A stretch of 64,000 bases of DNA from Penium margaritaceum (lineage: Eukaryota; Streptophyta; Zygnematophyceae; Desmidiales; Peniaceae): the NCBI GenBank assembly GCA_023375785.1, contig SZWC01000553.1, forward strand, positions 294,838-358,837, read 5' to 3'. Position numbers and translations under genes: made by a program. Below the pieces are notes generated by a model. It was not told where the DNA came from. It worked only from the letters and a program-made list of their open reading frames with translations, and ran no database searches. Positions 42,556 to 53,960 of the stretch are shown piece after piece (positions within the stretch are counted from its first letter, which is position 1; every line of letters begins with the position of its first letter).

Positions 42556-44481
42556 ATGTGCTCCGTCGACTGTGCTTACCTACTCGCTGCGGGAGTCCTT
42601 GCCTGGATCATTGACTCGGGATGCACCAAGCACATGACCTGTCGTAAGGAATGGTTCACCACCTACACTCAGTATGCACAACCTCGCGGAGTTCGTGTGG
42701 GTGATGGAAGACTCTTTCCAGCCTACGGTGAAGGTACAGTGCGAGTACTTATTACCCTTCAAGGGCAGCAGGTGACACGCACCTTCAGCCAAGTCTTATT
42801 TGTCCCTGAACTTGCGGCTAATCTCCTATCCGTCGGACGCATCAACGACTACGGCTTCAAAAAGGTTTTTGATTTGGACAAGAACTGCAAGATTCTGGAC
42901 AACAAAGGAAATCTAGCTGCCGTTGCAACTTGCACTGGTCACTTGACAATTCTCGACTCAGAGGAGGTACCATCAGCTATGCTGACAAATGAACCAGAAG
43001 TCGCATTCATGGCAGCTGTTTCTTCTGACTGTCATCAGCCCATCTCGACTACTTCCACAGCTGACTTATGGCATCGCCGGCTTGCCCATGTCAACTATGC
43101 CACTCTACACAACATGGCACAACAACAATGGGTTCATGATCTCCCATCCGGACTCACGAAGTCATCTGACACCAAACCATGCAGCGGCTGTCTGACAGGC
43201 AAACAACGTCAAAAACCATTCAAGGCTCATCCAACTACATCAACAACACAAAAACTGGAACTGCTTCACATGGACCTCTGCTACATCAAGGAAGGCTCCC
43301 TGTCAAACAAGCACTACTTCCTGGTCATCATCGATGACTACAGCCACTTCGTCTGGGTCAAGTTTCTCCGCTACAAAAATGAAGCCACCGATATCATCAA
43401 GACCTGGATGCGACAGATTGAAAATGAAACCAACCGCACTGTGAAGAAAATCAGAACCGACAATGGTGGTGAGTTCATTTGTCACTCACTCAACTCTTTC
43501 TTCCAGCAGAAAGGTATCCAACACCAACGCACAGTTCCCTACACGCCTCAACAAAACGGGAAAGCGGAGCGCATGAATCAGACTCTTCTGGAACGAGCCC
43601 GGACAATGCTACACTGAGGTGCACTACCATCCGTCTTTTGGGGGGAGGCTCTCTCCACTGCATCCTACATTACCAACCGACTGCCCACAGTCAAACTTCT
43701 AAATGCTACTCATACTCCATATGAAGCATGGACCGGTGCGAAACCTCATCTGCAACACATTCGCATCTTTGGCTGCACCGCTCACGTCTGGCTACGCCCA
43801 GAACTGCGCTCCAAGCTGGAGCCGCGGTCTAAGGCCTGTGTCCTTCTAGGATATGAAGACAATCACAACATCTACAGAGTTTGGGACCCTGCTACGCAAA
43901 CCGTAGCCCGTGCACGACAACCCATCTTTGATGAAACCACATTCCTCAACACAAGGATTCTTCCTACTTCACCCATCGTCACGATACCTATGGACACGGC
44001 TCCCGAGTCCATTCTAAAGTTCAACGTTGATCTTGTCGGTGATGAACATGCTGATGTGCTTCCTCCAGTGCATCCTCATGAACACACCACTGGAGAATCC
44101 CTCTCTTCATCAGCACCGGATGCTCCGCCGTTGTCTGCAGCCATCCCTGCTCTTCGTCGCTCCGCCCGCAACCGCACCACTCCAACGTACTTTCAACACG
44201 CCATGTTCCACACATCAGGAAATGCAGATGACAGTGCTCTCGTCACCCAAGTTGTCGATCCCATCAGCTACGAGGACGCCATGCGCCGACCTGATGCAGC
44301 TCTTTGGCGTCAAGCCAGCCAAGAGGAATTTGATCAGCTTCAAAAACAAGGTACATGGGATCTTGTCCCACAGCCGCCGGACCAACCTGTCGTCACATGC
44401 AAATGGGTGTTTCGGCGAAAACTCAACAGTGCTGGCAAACCTGACCGGTACAAAGCTCGCCTCGTGGCCCGCGGTTACAGG
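42556..44481 (+). CDS. F protease, integrase and start of reverse transcriptase
   Basis: The retropepsin motif WIIDSGCTKHMTC is near 42610, with the block LAANLLSVGRI near 42815. Pre-integrase follows (LWHRRLAHVNYATLHNM near 43070, CSGCLTGKQRQKPF). The integrase core runs from LELLHMDLCYIKEG (43255) through RTDNGGEF to YTPQQNGKAERMNQ near 43570, supplying the D-D-E catalytic residues. Near 43700-44481 come the integrase end and the linker, and the first reverse-transcriptase motif WVFRRKLNSAGKPDRYK. The coding continues after G at about 50726. Confidence 0.88.
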
Positions 44482-44872
44482 TGTTAATTTTGTACATATT
44501 TCATGCACTGTGGTGGACATGAGTGCGCAGGGCAAGCTGATCCAGCGAGAGGAGGCGACGCACCGTGAGCCGCATGTCATCGGCGGGCCAAGACCCGTGT
44601 TCACCCGCTCTCACACCGCGTGCACGCCTCCCTCCTGGCAGTCTTGTCTCTGCTGCATCCTTAGCAGCTAGGGTGATACTCTTGCCTTGCTTAGCCTTGC
44701 TGACCTAGTTTTGATTCTGGCTACATTTGTGATCGAACACCTAGATTAGTCCTACCGTGACTTGTGTGTTAGGTTAGACAAGCGCAAACAGTGTCCAAAC
44801 ACGAATGTGGCCTGGTTAGGACTTTTGGAGCCGAGACGGGCGTTTTGCCCTTGAGCCCCAGTTGGAGCCGGN
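44482..44872 (+). repeat. G 5' LTR (incomplete in assembly)
   Basis: It starts tgttaattttgtac and follows the 3' LTR closely to ggagccgg at 44871, where a single N marks a join. The remaining ~180 bp of the LTR and the primer site are not in the assembly. The sequence from 44873 to 45165 is GC-rich leader without a recognised feature. Confidence 0.88.
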
Positions 44873-45165
44873 CGGCCCGAACCGCCGCTTGCCCAGGCCA
44901 AGGCCTGCCAAGGACAGCGCGCAGGGCGGCCGGACCTTCCCTAGGTCCGCGCGCAGCCAAAGAGGCGCGACACGTAGCCTCTAGGGGTCGTAGACCGCCG
45001 AGGCATCATTAAGGACGGCGCTCAAGGGGCGACGCCGGAGCTGAGAAGGAGAAAAGGGATACCGCAGCGTCCCCTACAGTGTGAAGGGAGACGAAGAGTT
45101 GACAAGCAACATCAAGAAGGAGTGGGGAAAGAGCTAGGTTAAGGCGATCTCAAGCAATCCCCCCC

Positions 45166-47169
45166 TTGGGTGAAGGAAGGACAAACGGCCGCCGGCCGTC
45201 CTGTGAGAACGTGCTAAGGCTCAACCGCAGCAGCATGAGCCAAGCGGGAAGTAGCCAAGGGGGCAACCCGCAAGGAAGTGCCTCCGTTCCCGGAAGTGAA
45301 CAACCCGCCGCCACCACCGCAACGGTGACGTGGGATGACCTGTCACGTGTCATGGCCCAGAAAGACCTTACGCCGCCACCCTTGGGCACACGTGACTTCC
45401 TAGCCTGGAAGGACATTTATCTCGCTTGGGCGGCCGAGCACGGCTTGGAGGATTTGTACTTGAACCCTCCAACCGCCACCACTGAAGACCGCGTGCTCTT
45501 GCGTGCCTTCAACGCCTTGGTCCGGGCTCTTCCCGATGACCAGGCTTATGCAATCCGGCATTTGCGCTTTGGCGGCAAGGGGGAAGACCCGGCTGATCCT
45601 CGCAGTGGAGCCCCTCGCCCCTACGAGGCATGGCAGCACCTTGCCACCCGCCACGAGGAGCGAGGAATGGCCCTCGTTATAACCCTTCGTGACAGGCTGC
45701 GAGCCCTCTATCCCAAGCCGAGTGCACCCATTTCAGAATACTGGGATGCCGCAATGGACATCCGTCGGCGGATTCTTGGTCTTGGTGCTCCCTGTTCTGT
45801 GCTCGAGTGGCTGGACCCGGTTCTACTCCATCTGGGCGAGCCGTACAAGGACTTTCGACGCACCCTCCTGCGCCGTCTTTGCGTGACCGACATCAAGACT
45901 ACAGATCTGGCGGAGGTGTTTGAAGAGCTCCGCCATTATGAGGATATTCTTCGTGGAGAGGCGCGCGATGCAGGAGGCTCTTCCTCCGCCAGCGCCTTCA
46001 CACATCAGGCAATTCCGGGTCCTTCCTCTGGACCGAGCTATGGGGGAGGCCGAGGAGGAGGAGGACGAGGTGTGCAGTCAGGCGGAGGGCGTGGTCGAGG
46101 TCGAGGTGCAGGGGACCGGACTTGCAACTACTGTGGTCAGCCAGGCCACTACTGGCGGGCCTGTCCCGAGTTACAGCGGATTATGACCCCAGCACAGCAC
46201 CATCAGCAGTTGTCTCTGCCATCTCATCGCCCGCAGCAGCTACACCCACCAGCGTGGGCCTTGCAGACTCCTCCTCAACCTCGTGCTCCAACACCTTTTG
46301 GAGCAGCCACCTTTGGGACATCTCCGCTGCTGCCTGTGCCGGCGCCACCTGTGTACCAGGGACCGCCGCTGATGTACCCAGGACCGTACTACGTGCCACC
46401 AGCCTCCACCACCCCTGTCCCTGTGCCAGCGTGGGCACAGCGCGTCTATGCTGACATGAGTGACTCGCAGCAGCCTACACCAGTCTTCCCCGCTGCCGGG
46501 TGGACCACGCCGGAGCAGCTGCAGCCTCCTGAGCCGACAGCCATGCTTCAGTCGTCAGGTCAGCGGTTTGGTCACACGCATGTTACCACATCGCACGTAC
46601 TTTCCATGCATGAGTGGCTGTTTGATACTGCTGCATCGCGTCACATGTCACCGCATCGGCAGCTGTTTGTGTCACTTTATGCCACGCACGATGTTGAGGG
46701 AGTGAAAACTGGGTCTGGGGAAGAGCTGCCAGTTGAGGGTGTGGGCACTGTGGCATTGCAAGCGCCGGGAGGGGTCTTCTGGCTGACTGATGTGTTGTTT
46801 GTTCCCAAGCTTCGCGTGAATCTGTTGTCAGGGGGGCAGTTGGATCGACAAGCTAGCATGTCCACTCTGACGCAAGGGCAACGGTGCATGCTTTTTGATT
46901 CAGCAGGTGCATTGTTGGTCGATGGGCCCTTGCATGCTGACATGTTGTATCGCCTAACGCTCTTTCCACTTGCACCATCTCAATCACATCGCCCGCAAGC
47001 ACATGTGGTCACTGTTCCTGATGCAAAGCATACCGAGTTACTGTACCGTTGTCTGGCGCACGTCAACACAGACATGATAACTGACATGTTGAAATACACT
47101 CCAGCACATGGACTTCTTCCTACTGACTGTCCACATGGTCTGAAGGCAGGGGCCTGTCTAGAGTGTTAA
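45166..47169 (+). CDS. G gag-protease region, 667-codon open frame
   Basis: This is a long open frame; MSQAGSS at about 45235 is a plausible start in a Ser/Gly-rich context. The gag core lies near residues 70-280 (LGTRDFLAWKDIYLAW, YEAWQHLATRHEERG). A Gly/Arg-rich stretch (GGRGGGGRG) follows, then the zinc knuckle CNYCGQPGHYWRAC near 46125, a Pro/Gln-rich spacer, and the retropepsin region (WLFDTAASRHMSPH near 46620, KLRVNLLSGGQL). It ends in a pre-integrase segment (YRCLAHVNTDM, AGACLEC). The order gag-PR-IN is that of Ty1/copia. Confidence 0.9.
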   Translation: MGEGRTNGRRPSCENVLRLNRSSMSQAGSSQGGNPQGSASVPGSEQPAATTATVTWDDLSRVMAQKDLTPPPLGTRDFLAWKDIYLAWAAEHGLEDLYLNPPTATTEDRVLLRAFNALVRALPDDQAYAIRHLRFGGKGEDPADPRSGAPRPYEAWQHLATRHEERGMALVITLRDRLRALYPKPSAPISEYWDAAMDIRRRILGLGAPCSVLEWLDPVLLHLGEPYKDFRRTLLRRLCVTDIKTTDLAEVFEELRHYEDILRGEARDAGGSSSASAFTHQAIPGPSSGPSYGGGRGGGGRGVQSGGGRGRGRGAGDRTCNYCGQPGHYWRACPELQRIMTPAQHHQQLSLPSHRPQQLHPPAWALQTPPQPRAPTPFGAATFGTSPLLPVPAPPVYQGPPLMYPGPYYVPPASTTPVPVPAWAQRVYADMSDSQQPTPVFPAAGWTTPEQLQPPEPTAMLQSSGQRFGHTHVTTSHVLSMHEWLFDTAASRHMSPHRQLFVSLYATHDVEGVKTGSGEELPVEGVGTVALQAPGGVFWLTDVLFVPKLRVNLLSGGQLDRQASMSTLTQGQRCMLFDSAGALLVDGPLHADMLYRLTLFPLAPSQSHRPQAHVVTVPDAKHTELLYRCLAHVNTDMITDMLKYTPAHGLLPTDCPHGLKAGACLEC

Positions 47170-47219
47170 GAGGGGAAGGCCCACAGGCAAACCTTTCCCA
47201 GGTCTGAAAATGTCAGCAA

Positions 47220-50108
47220 GGTCCCACTTGCATTGGTTCACGCAGATGTGACTGGCCTCATGCCTGTGCCCTCGGTGCAGTATGGGTCCCAGTACATACT
47301 GACACTTACTGACGACTACAGCAGATTTCGCTGGGCATTCCTGTTGAAATCTAAGGCCGATGCACAACTCGCCATTGTCGAGTGGATATCGCGTGCAGAG
47401 CGTCAAACAAACTGCAAACTGCAAAAGCTACGCACAGACAGAGGAGGGGAATTCCTGGGTACCCTGGCCGCAGAACTCAAGGCTAAAGGCATAGAACATC
47501 AAACAACCGCCCCGTACACACCACAACAGAATGGTGTGGCTGAGAGGTGGCACAAACACTGGGTGACGCGCTGAGAACTTTACTCACAGAGTCTGGACTG
47601 TCGTTTGGGTTTTGGGAAGAGGCTGTCAAGTATGTGACGTGGGTGTGGAACCGCATTCCACAGGGTCCACTGCCCAAGTCAGTCACACCGTGGGAACGGT
47701 GGTTCAAGGAAAAGGCGGATCTCCGACCGGCGCGGGTGTGGGGAACGATGGCTTGCGTGTGGCTTGCTCATCCGCAGCGTGAAAGCAAGCTTGGCCCGCG
47801 TGGACGCTGGTGCGTTTTTGTAGGAGTATCCCACGCCTCCAAAGCGTGGCGGTTCTGGGACCCCACGAATCACAGTTTTGTGGAAAGCCGGGACGCGTCG
47901 TTCTTGGAGCATATGTCATACAGACAATTCCAAACCCTGAAAAGTGCTCTCAAGCCAACAATGCCAGAGCACTATCCTGAGTATGTCAGCGTCCCGGTGT
48001 TTGTTTCTCATGAGGTGCCAACACCCTCAATGCAGAAAAACACCGACAGGAACACACCCATACTGGTCGACCTTCTGTCTCCTGCTGATCTTGCTAGCAC
48101 GGAGTCCAGTGCCCCACAGTCTCCACCGGGTCTTCACTCCCATGATCCCTCACAGCGCACTGAAAGTGGTGCAACACCACCTCCCGAGCCTGTTCGACGG
48201 TCCTTGCGGGATCGTCCACGTGTAGACTACCGACAGTTCTATCATACCACAGGTCCCACAAAGGTGAACCACACAGTGGTGGAACCACTAACGCTGTCCG
48301 AGGCCAGGGGGCGTTCAGACGCTGCTCACAGGGAGAAGGCCATGGTGGCTGAGCTCAATGCTCTCATGGAACATGGAGTATATGAGCTCGTGCCACTTCC
48401 CCCTGGTCGGAAGGCGATTGATGTGAAATGGGTCTTCAAGCTGAAAAGGAACCTGAAAGGCCTGATTGAAAAATACAAAGCTCGGTTGGTAGCCAAGGGA
48501 TTTCATCAAATCCCTGGGCAAGACTTCACAGACACTTACGCACCGGTTGGAAAATATAGCACTAGCCGCGCACTGCTCGGCGTGGCAGCACGCGAAGACT
48601 GGGAAATACATCAAATGGATGTCAAAAACGCTTTTCTGAACGGCCCTCTCGAAGAGGAACTGTACGTAAAGCAACCCGAGGGGTTTGAGGACGGGACTGA
48701 CCGCGTGTGGTTGCTGCTGAAAGCTCTTTATGGACTGAAGCAAGCACCTCGCTACTGGAACAAGGAAATACGACGGACACTGGAAAGTGGCGGTTTTACA
48801 CAAAGCTTGTGTGATCCGTCTCTCTTCTTGCGGTGGGAGAAAGATGTCCCTGTTGCACTCTTGGTCTATGTGGATGATCTTCTGATTCTCTCCCCCTCAC
48901 TGTCTCACATTGCATCCACAAAAACACTGCTTATCCAACACTACAGCATGACGGACTTGGGTGAAGCTAACAACTTTTTGGGCATGACCATCACCAGAGA
49001 CAGAGAAGCACGCGTTCTTAGTTTGCATCAGGGACGGTTCATTGCATNNNNNNNNNNNNNNNNNNNNNNNNNNNNNNNNNNNNNNNNNNNNNNNNNNNNN
49101 NNNNNNNNNNNNNNNNNNNNNNNNNNNNNNNNNNNNNNNNNNNNNNNNNNNNNNNNNNNNNNNNNNNNNNNNNNNNNNNNNNNNNNNNNNNNNNNNNNNN
49201 NNNNNNNNNNNNNNNNNNNNNNNNNNNNNNNNNNNNNNNNNNNNNNNNNNNNNNNNNNNNNNNNNNNNNNNNNNNNNNNNNNNNNNNNNNNNNNNNNNNN
49301 NNNNNNNNNNNNNNNNNNNNNNNNNNNNNNNNNNNNNNNNNNNNNNNNNNNNNNNNNNNNNNNNNNNNNNNNNNNNNNNNNNNNNNNNNNNNNNNNNNNN
49401 NNNNNNNNNNNNNNNNNNNNNNNNNNNNNNNNNNNNNNNNNNNNNNNNNNNNNNNNNNNNNNNNNNNNNNNNNNNNNNNNNNNNNNNNNNNNNNNNNNNN
49501 NNNNNNNNNNNNNNNNNNNNNNNNNNNNNNNNNNNNNNNNNNNNNNNNNNNNNNNNNNNNNNNNNNNNNNNNNNNNNNNNNNNNNNNNNNNNNNNNNNNN
49601 NNNNNNNNNNNNNNNNNNNNNNNNNNNNNNNNNNNNNNNNNNNNNNNNNNNNNNNNNNNNNNNNNNNNNNNNNNNNNNNNNNNNNNNNNNNNNNNNNNNN
49701 NNNNNNNNNNNNNNNNNNNNNNNNNNNNNNNNNNNNNNNNNNNNNNNNNNNNNNNNNNNNNNNNNNNNNNNNNNNNNNNNNNNNNNNNNNNNNNNNNNNN
49801 NNNNNNNNNNNNNNNNNNNNNNNNNNNNNNNNNNNNNNNNNNNNNNNNNNNNNNNNNNNNNNNNNNNNNNNNNNNNNNNNNNNNNNNNNNNNNNNGCTGT
49901 GCCACTCTACAGCGACAGCTCTACCGCACGCTGCATTGCCGCAAATGATGGTGTGCTGCACTCACGCACTAAGCATATTAGCGTAGAACACCATTTCGTG
50001 CGAGAGGCAGTCGACGTTGGTGCTGTGCAAGTCTGCTCTATCAAAGGCAACGCTCAACTGGCCGATTTCTTAACCAAGGCCCTTTCCTCCACTGCACTCC
50101 AACTATAA
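47220..50108 (+). CDS. G integrase, reverse transcriptase and RNase H region
   Basis: The integrase core starts with PLALVHADVTGLMP (near 47225) and includes LRTDRGGEFLG and YTPQQNGVAERW. After the FGFWEEAVKYVTWVWNRIP segment and linker, the reverse transcriptase has KAIDVKWVFKLKRN, IHQMDVKNAFLNGPLEEE, LYGLKQAPRYWNKE and the catalytic LLVYVDDLLILSPS (near 48860). An N run at 49048-49895 hides the junction to RNase H. The end has SRTKHISVEHHFVREAV and QLADFLTKALSS. The purine tract ccaagggggcg follows at 50146-50156. Confidence 0.9.
49048..49895. other. Assembly gap of 848 N
   Basis: The gap lies inside the G polymerase region. By comparison with F and A-4, the missing part should encode the end of reverse transcriptase and the first half of RNase H. 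The gap size looks about right for that. Confidence 0.9.
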
Positions 50109-50156
50109 CTCCACTCTCTTGGCTGCACATCCATCGCACCCATGTCCAAGGGGGCG

Positions 50157-50725
50157 TGTTAATTCTGTACATATTTCATGCACTGTGGTGGACATGAGTG
50201 CGCAAGGCAAGCTGATCCAGAGAGAGGAGGCGACGCACCGTGAGCCGCATGTCATCGGCGGGCCAAGACCCGTGTTCACCCGCTCTCACACCGCGTGACT
50301 GCCTCCCTCCTGGCAGTCTTGTCTCTGCTGCATCCTTAGCAGCTAGGGTGATACTCTTGCCTTGCTTAGCCTTGCTGACCTAGTTTTGATTCTGGCTACA
50401 TTTGTGATCGAACACCTAGATTAGTCCTACCGTGACTTGTGTGTTAGGTTAGACAAGCGCAAACAGTGTCCAAACACGAATGTGGCCTGGTTAGGACTTT
50501 TGGAGCCGAGACGGGCGTTTTGCCCTTGAGCCCCAGTTGGAGCCGGTGAGCCTCGCTCGCCGGCCAACGGGTGAGCTTCGACTTAGCGAGACTCACCCCG
50601 TAGGAGTGTTACTCGTCGATGTGCAAGGTCTATCGATGGCTGTCACATTAACCCGATCCTATCTCCCTCCACACTCCACCAAACGAAGCAAGAGTAGGTG
50701 CGTTGGAATCAGGACAAAGAACACA
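50157..50725 (+). repeat. G 3' LTR
   Basis: It begins tgttaattctgtac and ends agaacaca, 569 bp, and is followed by the target duplication atagg and the rest of F reverse transcriptase. It is the only full copy of this LTR in the window. Confidence 0.9.
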
Positions 50726-52101
50726 ATAGGCAGGTTCTCGGCGTCAACTACAGCGACACCTTCGCTCCAGTGGCCAAGTATTCATCCATCCGTGTTATTC
50801 TGTCTCTTGCTGCTGCTAACGGTTGGATCCTGCATCAGATGGATGTCAAATGCGCCTTTCTCAATGGAGACCTAAATGAGACTATCTACATGACGCAACC
50901 CGAGGGCTTCGTGGAACCTGACAAGGCTCATCTCGTCTGTCATCTCAAACGCTCCCTTTATGGACTCAAGCAGGCCCCACGCCAATGGAATATCAAGATT
51001 CATGAGTTCTTCTGTGGGCAAAATCTGACCCGTCTCCATTCTGACCACTCGATCTACTATCGCTCCGGAGCCAACACCATTGGCATCATTCTCTATGTCG
51101 ATGACCTCATCCTGTTTGGTCCCACGCTGGACACCATCTCCGCCTTCAAAGATCAGCTGTCTCGGCGTTTTGAAATGAGCGACATGGGCCCCTTGACATA
51201 TTACCTCGGCATTCAAGTGCATCAACAGCGGAACGGTCACATCGTTCTAAATCAAGCTACGTATGCACAACGTGTTGCTGATAAGTTCCACCTCGGTGAC
51301 GCCAACCCTATGGCTACACCCTTGGCACTCCAACATGGCCTCACAAAAATCCCCACTCCGGCGGACCTCCTTGCCCCCGCCGACGCCAAACTTTTTCCCA
51401 GCATGGTGGGCTCCCTGATGTATGCCTCTGTTGCCACCCGTCCTGATCTTTCCTATGTTGTTGGCATCCTCAGCCAAGGCTGCTAGAACACCACCACCGC
51501 TCACATCGTTGCAGCAAAATGCAGCGTTCGCTACTTGTGCTCCACCGCCGACCTCAGCATTTGGTACTCTTCCACCGGTGACAACATTCTTCATGGCTTC
51601 TGCGACGCGGACCTCTCCGGTGATCACGCCACCAGTCGATCGACGTCTGGCTACGTCTTCCTTCTCAATGGAGGCCCCGTCAGTTGGTGCTCCAAGAAGC
51701 AATCCGTGGTGGCTCTTTCCTCCACTGAAGCCGAATACATTGCTGAGAGCGAAGCCACTCGTGAAGCCGTCTGGCTTCGCATGCTTCTTTTTGAACTCGG
51801 CTTTGATCAACTCGCACCTACCACCATCAACTGCGACAACGAGGGCGCAATTGCCCTCTCCGAGGATCCCGTTCTCCACGATCGCACCAAACACGTTCGC
51901 CGGCAATATCACTACGTCCGCGACGCGGTTGCCGACGGTGAGGTTTGCATGCTCTACATTCCTACCGAGCAGCAGTCCGCTGACATCTTCACCAAGCCGC
52001 TTTCTGCCGACCGCCATGCTGCCCTCTGTGCTTGTTTCGGCTTGCTCTCTCTCCCTGCTTCTGCATCCTCTGGGTCCTCTTCTTCCGTCCCTCCCGTATG
52101 A
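50726..52101 (+). CDS. F reverse transcriptase and RNase H region
   Basis: The reverse transcriptase resumes after G with QVLGVNYSDTFAPVAKY. It continues with LHQMDVKCAFLNGDLNE, LYGLKQAPRQWN and the catalytic ILYVDDLILFG (near 51090). RNase H has FCDADLSGDHATSRSTSG (near 51600), LSSTEAEYIAESEATREAVW and DRTKHVRRQYHYVRDAV, and ends with QSADIFTKPLSADRH near 52010. Residue order and catalytic motifs are those of Ty1/copia. Confidence 0.9.
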
Positions 52102-52877
52102 GGCATTGGGATGGACGAAGATGACCGCTGGCAATGCCGCTCTCCCCTCTCGTTTCCGTGCCCCCCACATGAGGCGTTGGCACGGACGCGGGTTGCGGTT
52201 GGCCGCCATGTCCCTCTCTCTCTCGCTCTGTCATCTCTTGCGCTCCCCGCATGGCCTCCCGGGTTCCCCCATATGAGGCGTTGGGCCCGGTGGCCGTGCG
52301 TGGTGCCTGCGCCTCTCTCCGCTCTTTCGCAATCGCTTCTGCACCTCTCTCCTGTGTCCTGTTCACTTCCCCCGCTGTCTCGCGGCTCGCTCCTCGCATC
52401 CCGACAAACTGCAGGGTGCGGCTTGCTCCCCGCTACATGCCACACTCCAGATGCCCTGGGGGCCACACATTCTGCTTTTTCATCTTTGTTCCATTCTTTA
52501 TCTCGCCGCTCACCTGCTGCAATCAAGAAACCGATGGTGGGCTGCGGATGTCGGCTCACCCCGGGTCCCGGCCATGTGTGGGGTTCCGGTCCCACATGTG
52601 TCCGGGCAGGAAGCTCCCCGATGGTACCCCTCCTCCCTGCCGTACGGCTCTGCCTAGGCATTGGCCCAAGTTGGGTTCACTCAGGGTCCATCGGGTGCCT
52701 CCTGTTCTGCCATTTTCTTCGGCATCGGCTTGGGCCGCCCGGGGGGGGGGAAGTTTCACCTCTCCCGTCACTGAGCATTTCTGGACGTGCGTACCCCTGC
52801 CTCGCCTTCTCTTCTTCGCTGCCTGCTTTTCCGCTTGAATACCACCCCTTTTTGGGCTTGGCATTCAAGGGGGAAAA
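52102..52877 (+). other. F 3' region and purine tract
   Basis: This is a GC-rich, probably untranslated stretch between RNase H and the 3' LTR. The word atgaggcrttgg preceded by a C-run occurs at 52098, 52169 and 52273, a loose short repeat. The purine tract caagggggaaaa (52866-52877) precedes the LTR and would prime plus-strand DNA. Long open frames on both strands here look like a by-product of GC content. Confidence 0.6.
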
Positions 52878-53960
52878 TGTTGGAAAATCAGGATCTTCAT
52901 CACCACAAGGCCGATTCCTGATCAAGTGGAACGGATGGACAGCTCTCCTCGTCAGCCATCCACAGTCCAAATTTCAGCCAATTTGGATGGCTTGATTTGG
53001 AGATATGAGCAAAAGGAGAAAAGTGACATAGTTTATGTCACTATCTCACACGTGTCCTACTTTGTCCTCGGCATGGGCACCTGGGGTACAAAAGGCAAGA
53101 GGGCTGGGGGAGAGGTCGCCAATCTCTCCCCCACCCCTCTGCCTACCTTACCAGACTCTACTCTAATGGACTCTGCTCTACCGATGGCGGGGTCTGTTAC
53201 CGTCGTCCGGGAGTCTAACCTGGTACGAGGGCCTACCGCAGCCTCCTATTGATTTAATAGGACACTCTGGACGATCACCTTCTGTCCTGGCGTAATTTGC
53301 GGAAATACAGGTCATGGCCTCGGTGAGGACCGAGTGTAAGTACGAGAGTGCGAGCGTGAGCTCCTCTCGATACGATGGGTGCTGACGTGGCTTCTGGTGG
53401 AGCAGTGGAAACACGGACCGAAGCATTGGATCGAGAGAACAGAGCTACAGGATCTTTATAAACTAGGGATCGATGGATGGGAGAGCCTTGCGTAGACAAT
53501 GGAGCGATCGCAGCCGTCGCGGGATCAAGAGTGCGAGCACGAGCTCCTCTTCACTCGACGAGCGAGAAGATCGACGGAAGGAGAGGACCTGACGCAGATC
53601 CGGACGATCTCGTCCGTGGATCGCACCGAGGGCGCTGGGCATCCGCCAACCTCGGTCGCTCGGTGACTGGGAACACCGACCGGCGTCCGGGACGCTTAAG
53701 GAAGACACAAGCGGACCGGACAAACCAAGCTCGTGCATTCTGCTTGCTCTTTGTATTTCCTAGTCACTAGACAAGTACAAATAGGTAGTAGTTTCATTTG
53801 TAGATTGCTTCATCTGTATTGCACCATTTATCAAGTATAGCATATCGTTGGAAAGCTCAAGAGACGAGCCGTGTATCCTTGACTTCTGTGTAACCTCTTG
53901 AATCGTCAGTGTGTAACAGACAGAGATCCTTTGCAGCATTCAGTTGCAGTGTGTACAACA
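52878..53960 (+). repeat. F 3' LTR
   Basis: It starts tgttggaaaa and ends gtgtacaaca, 1083 bp, with the TATA box at 53454-53461 and the cgttggaaagct motif at 53846-53857. It is close to the 40174 copy throughout. The flank to the right starts cagtgaattcc. Confidence 0.93.

Larger units (their letters stand above)
44482..50725 (+). mobile_element. Ty1/copia element G, nested in F
   Basis: G has LTRs at 44482-44872 (cut short by an assembly join) and 50157-50725 (569 bp), a leader, gag, protease, integrase, reverse transcriptase and RNase H. The flanks acagg (44477-44481) and atagg (50726-50730) make a 5-bp target duplication with one change, inside the F reverse-transcriptase segment. The readable LTR parts differ at only about six of 390 positions by eye. 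G looks nearly whole, with perhaps one break besides the N gap, and is the youngest layer of this region. Confidence 0.93.
40174..53960 (+). mobile_element. Ty1/copia element F, both LTRs, host of G
   Basis: F has LTRs of 1083 bp at 40174-41256 and 52878-53960, gag (about 41270-42441), protease and integrase (42556-44481), reverse transcriptase and RNase H (about 50726-52101), a GC-rich 3' region (52102-52866) and a purine tract. G is inserted in the reverse-transcriptase part. The LTRs look about 97-98% alike by eye, so F is fairly young. Apart from G it has only a few breaks. No target duplication is evident (tatct on the left, cagtg on the right). Confidence 0.93.

Noticed and set aside
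51247-52209. 320-codon open frame on the minus strand across F RNase H
   Set aside because: It is antisense to a clear copia RNase H with conserved motifs, in GC-rich DNA; its Arg/Gly-rich product has no domain. The overlapping plus-strand frames at 51422-52276 and 52111-52995 and the minus frame at 51954-52661 were rejected for the same reason.
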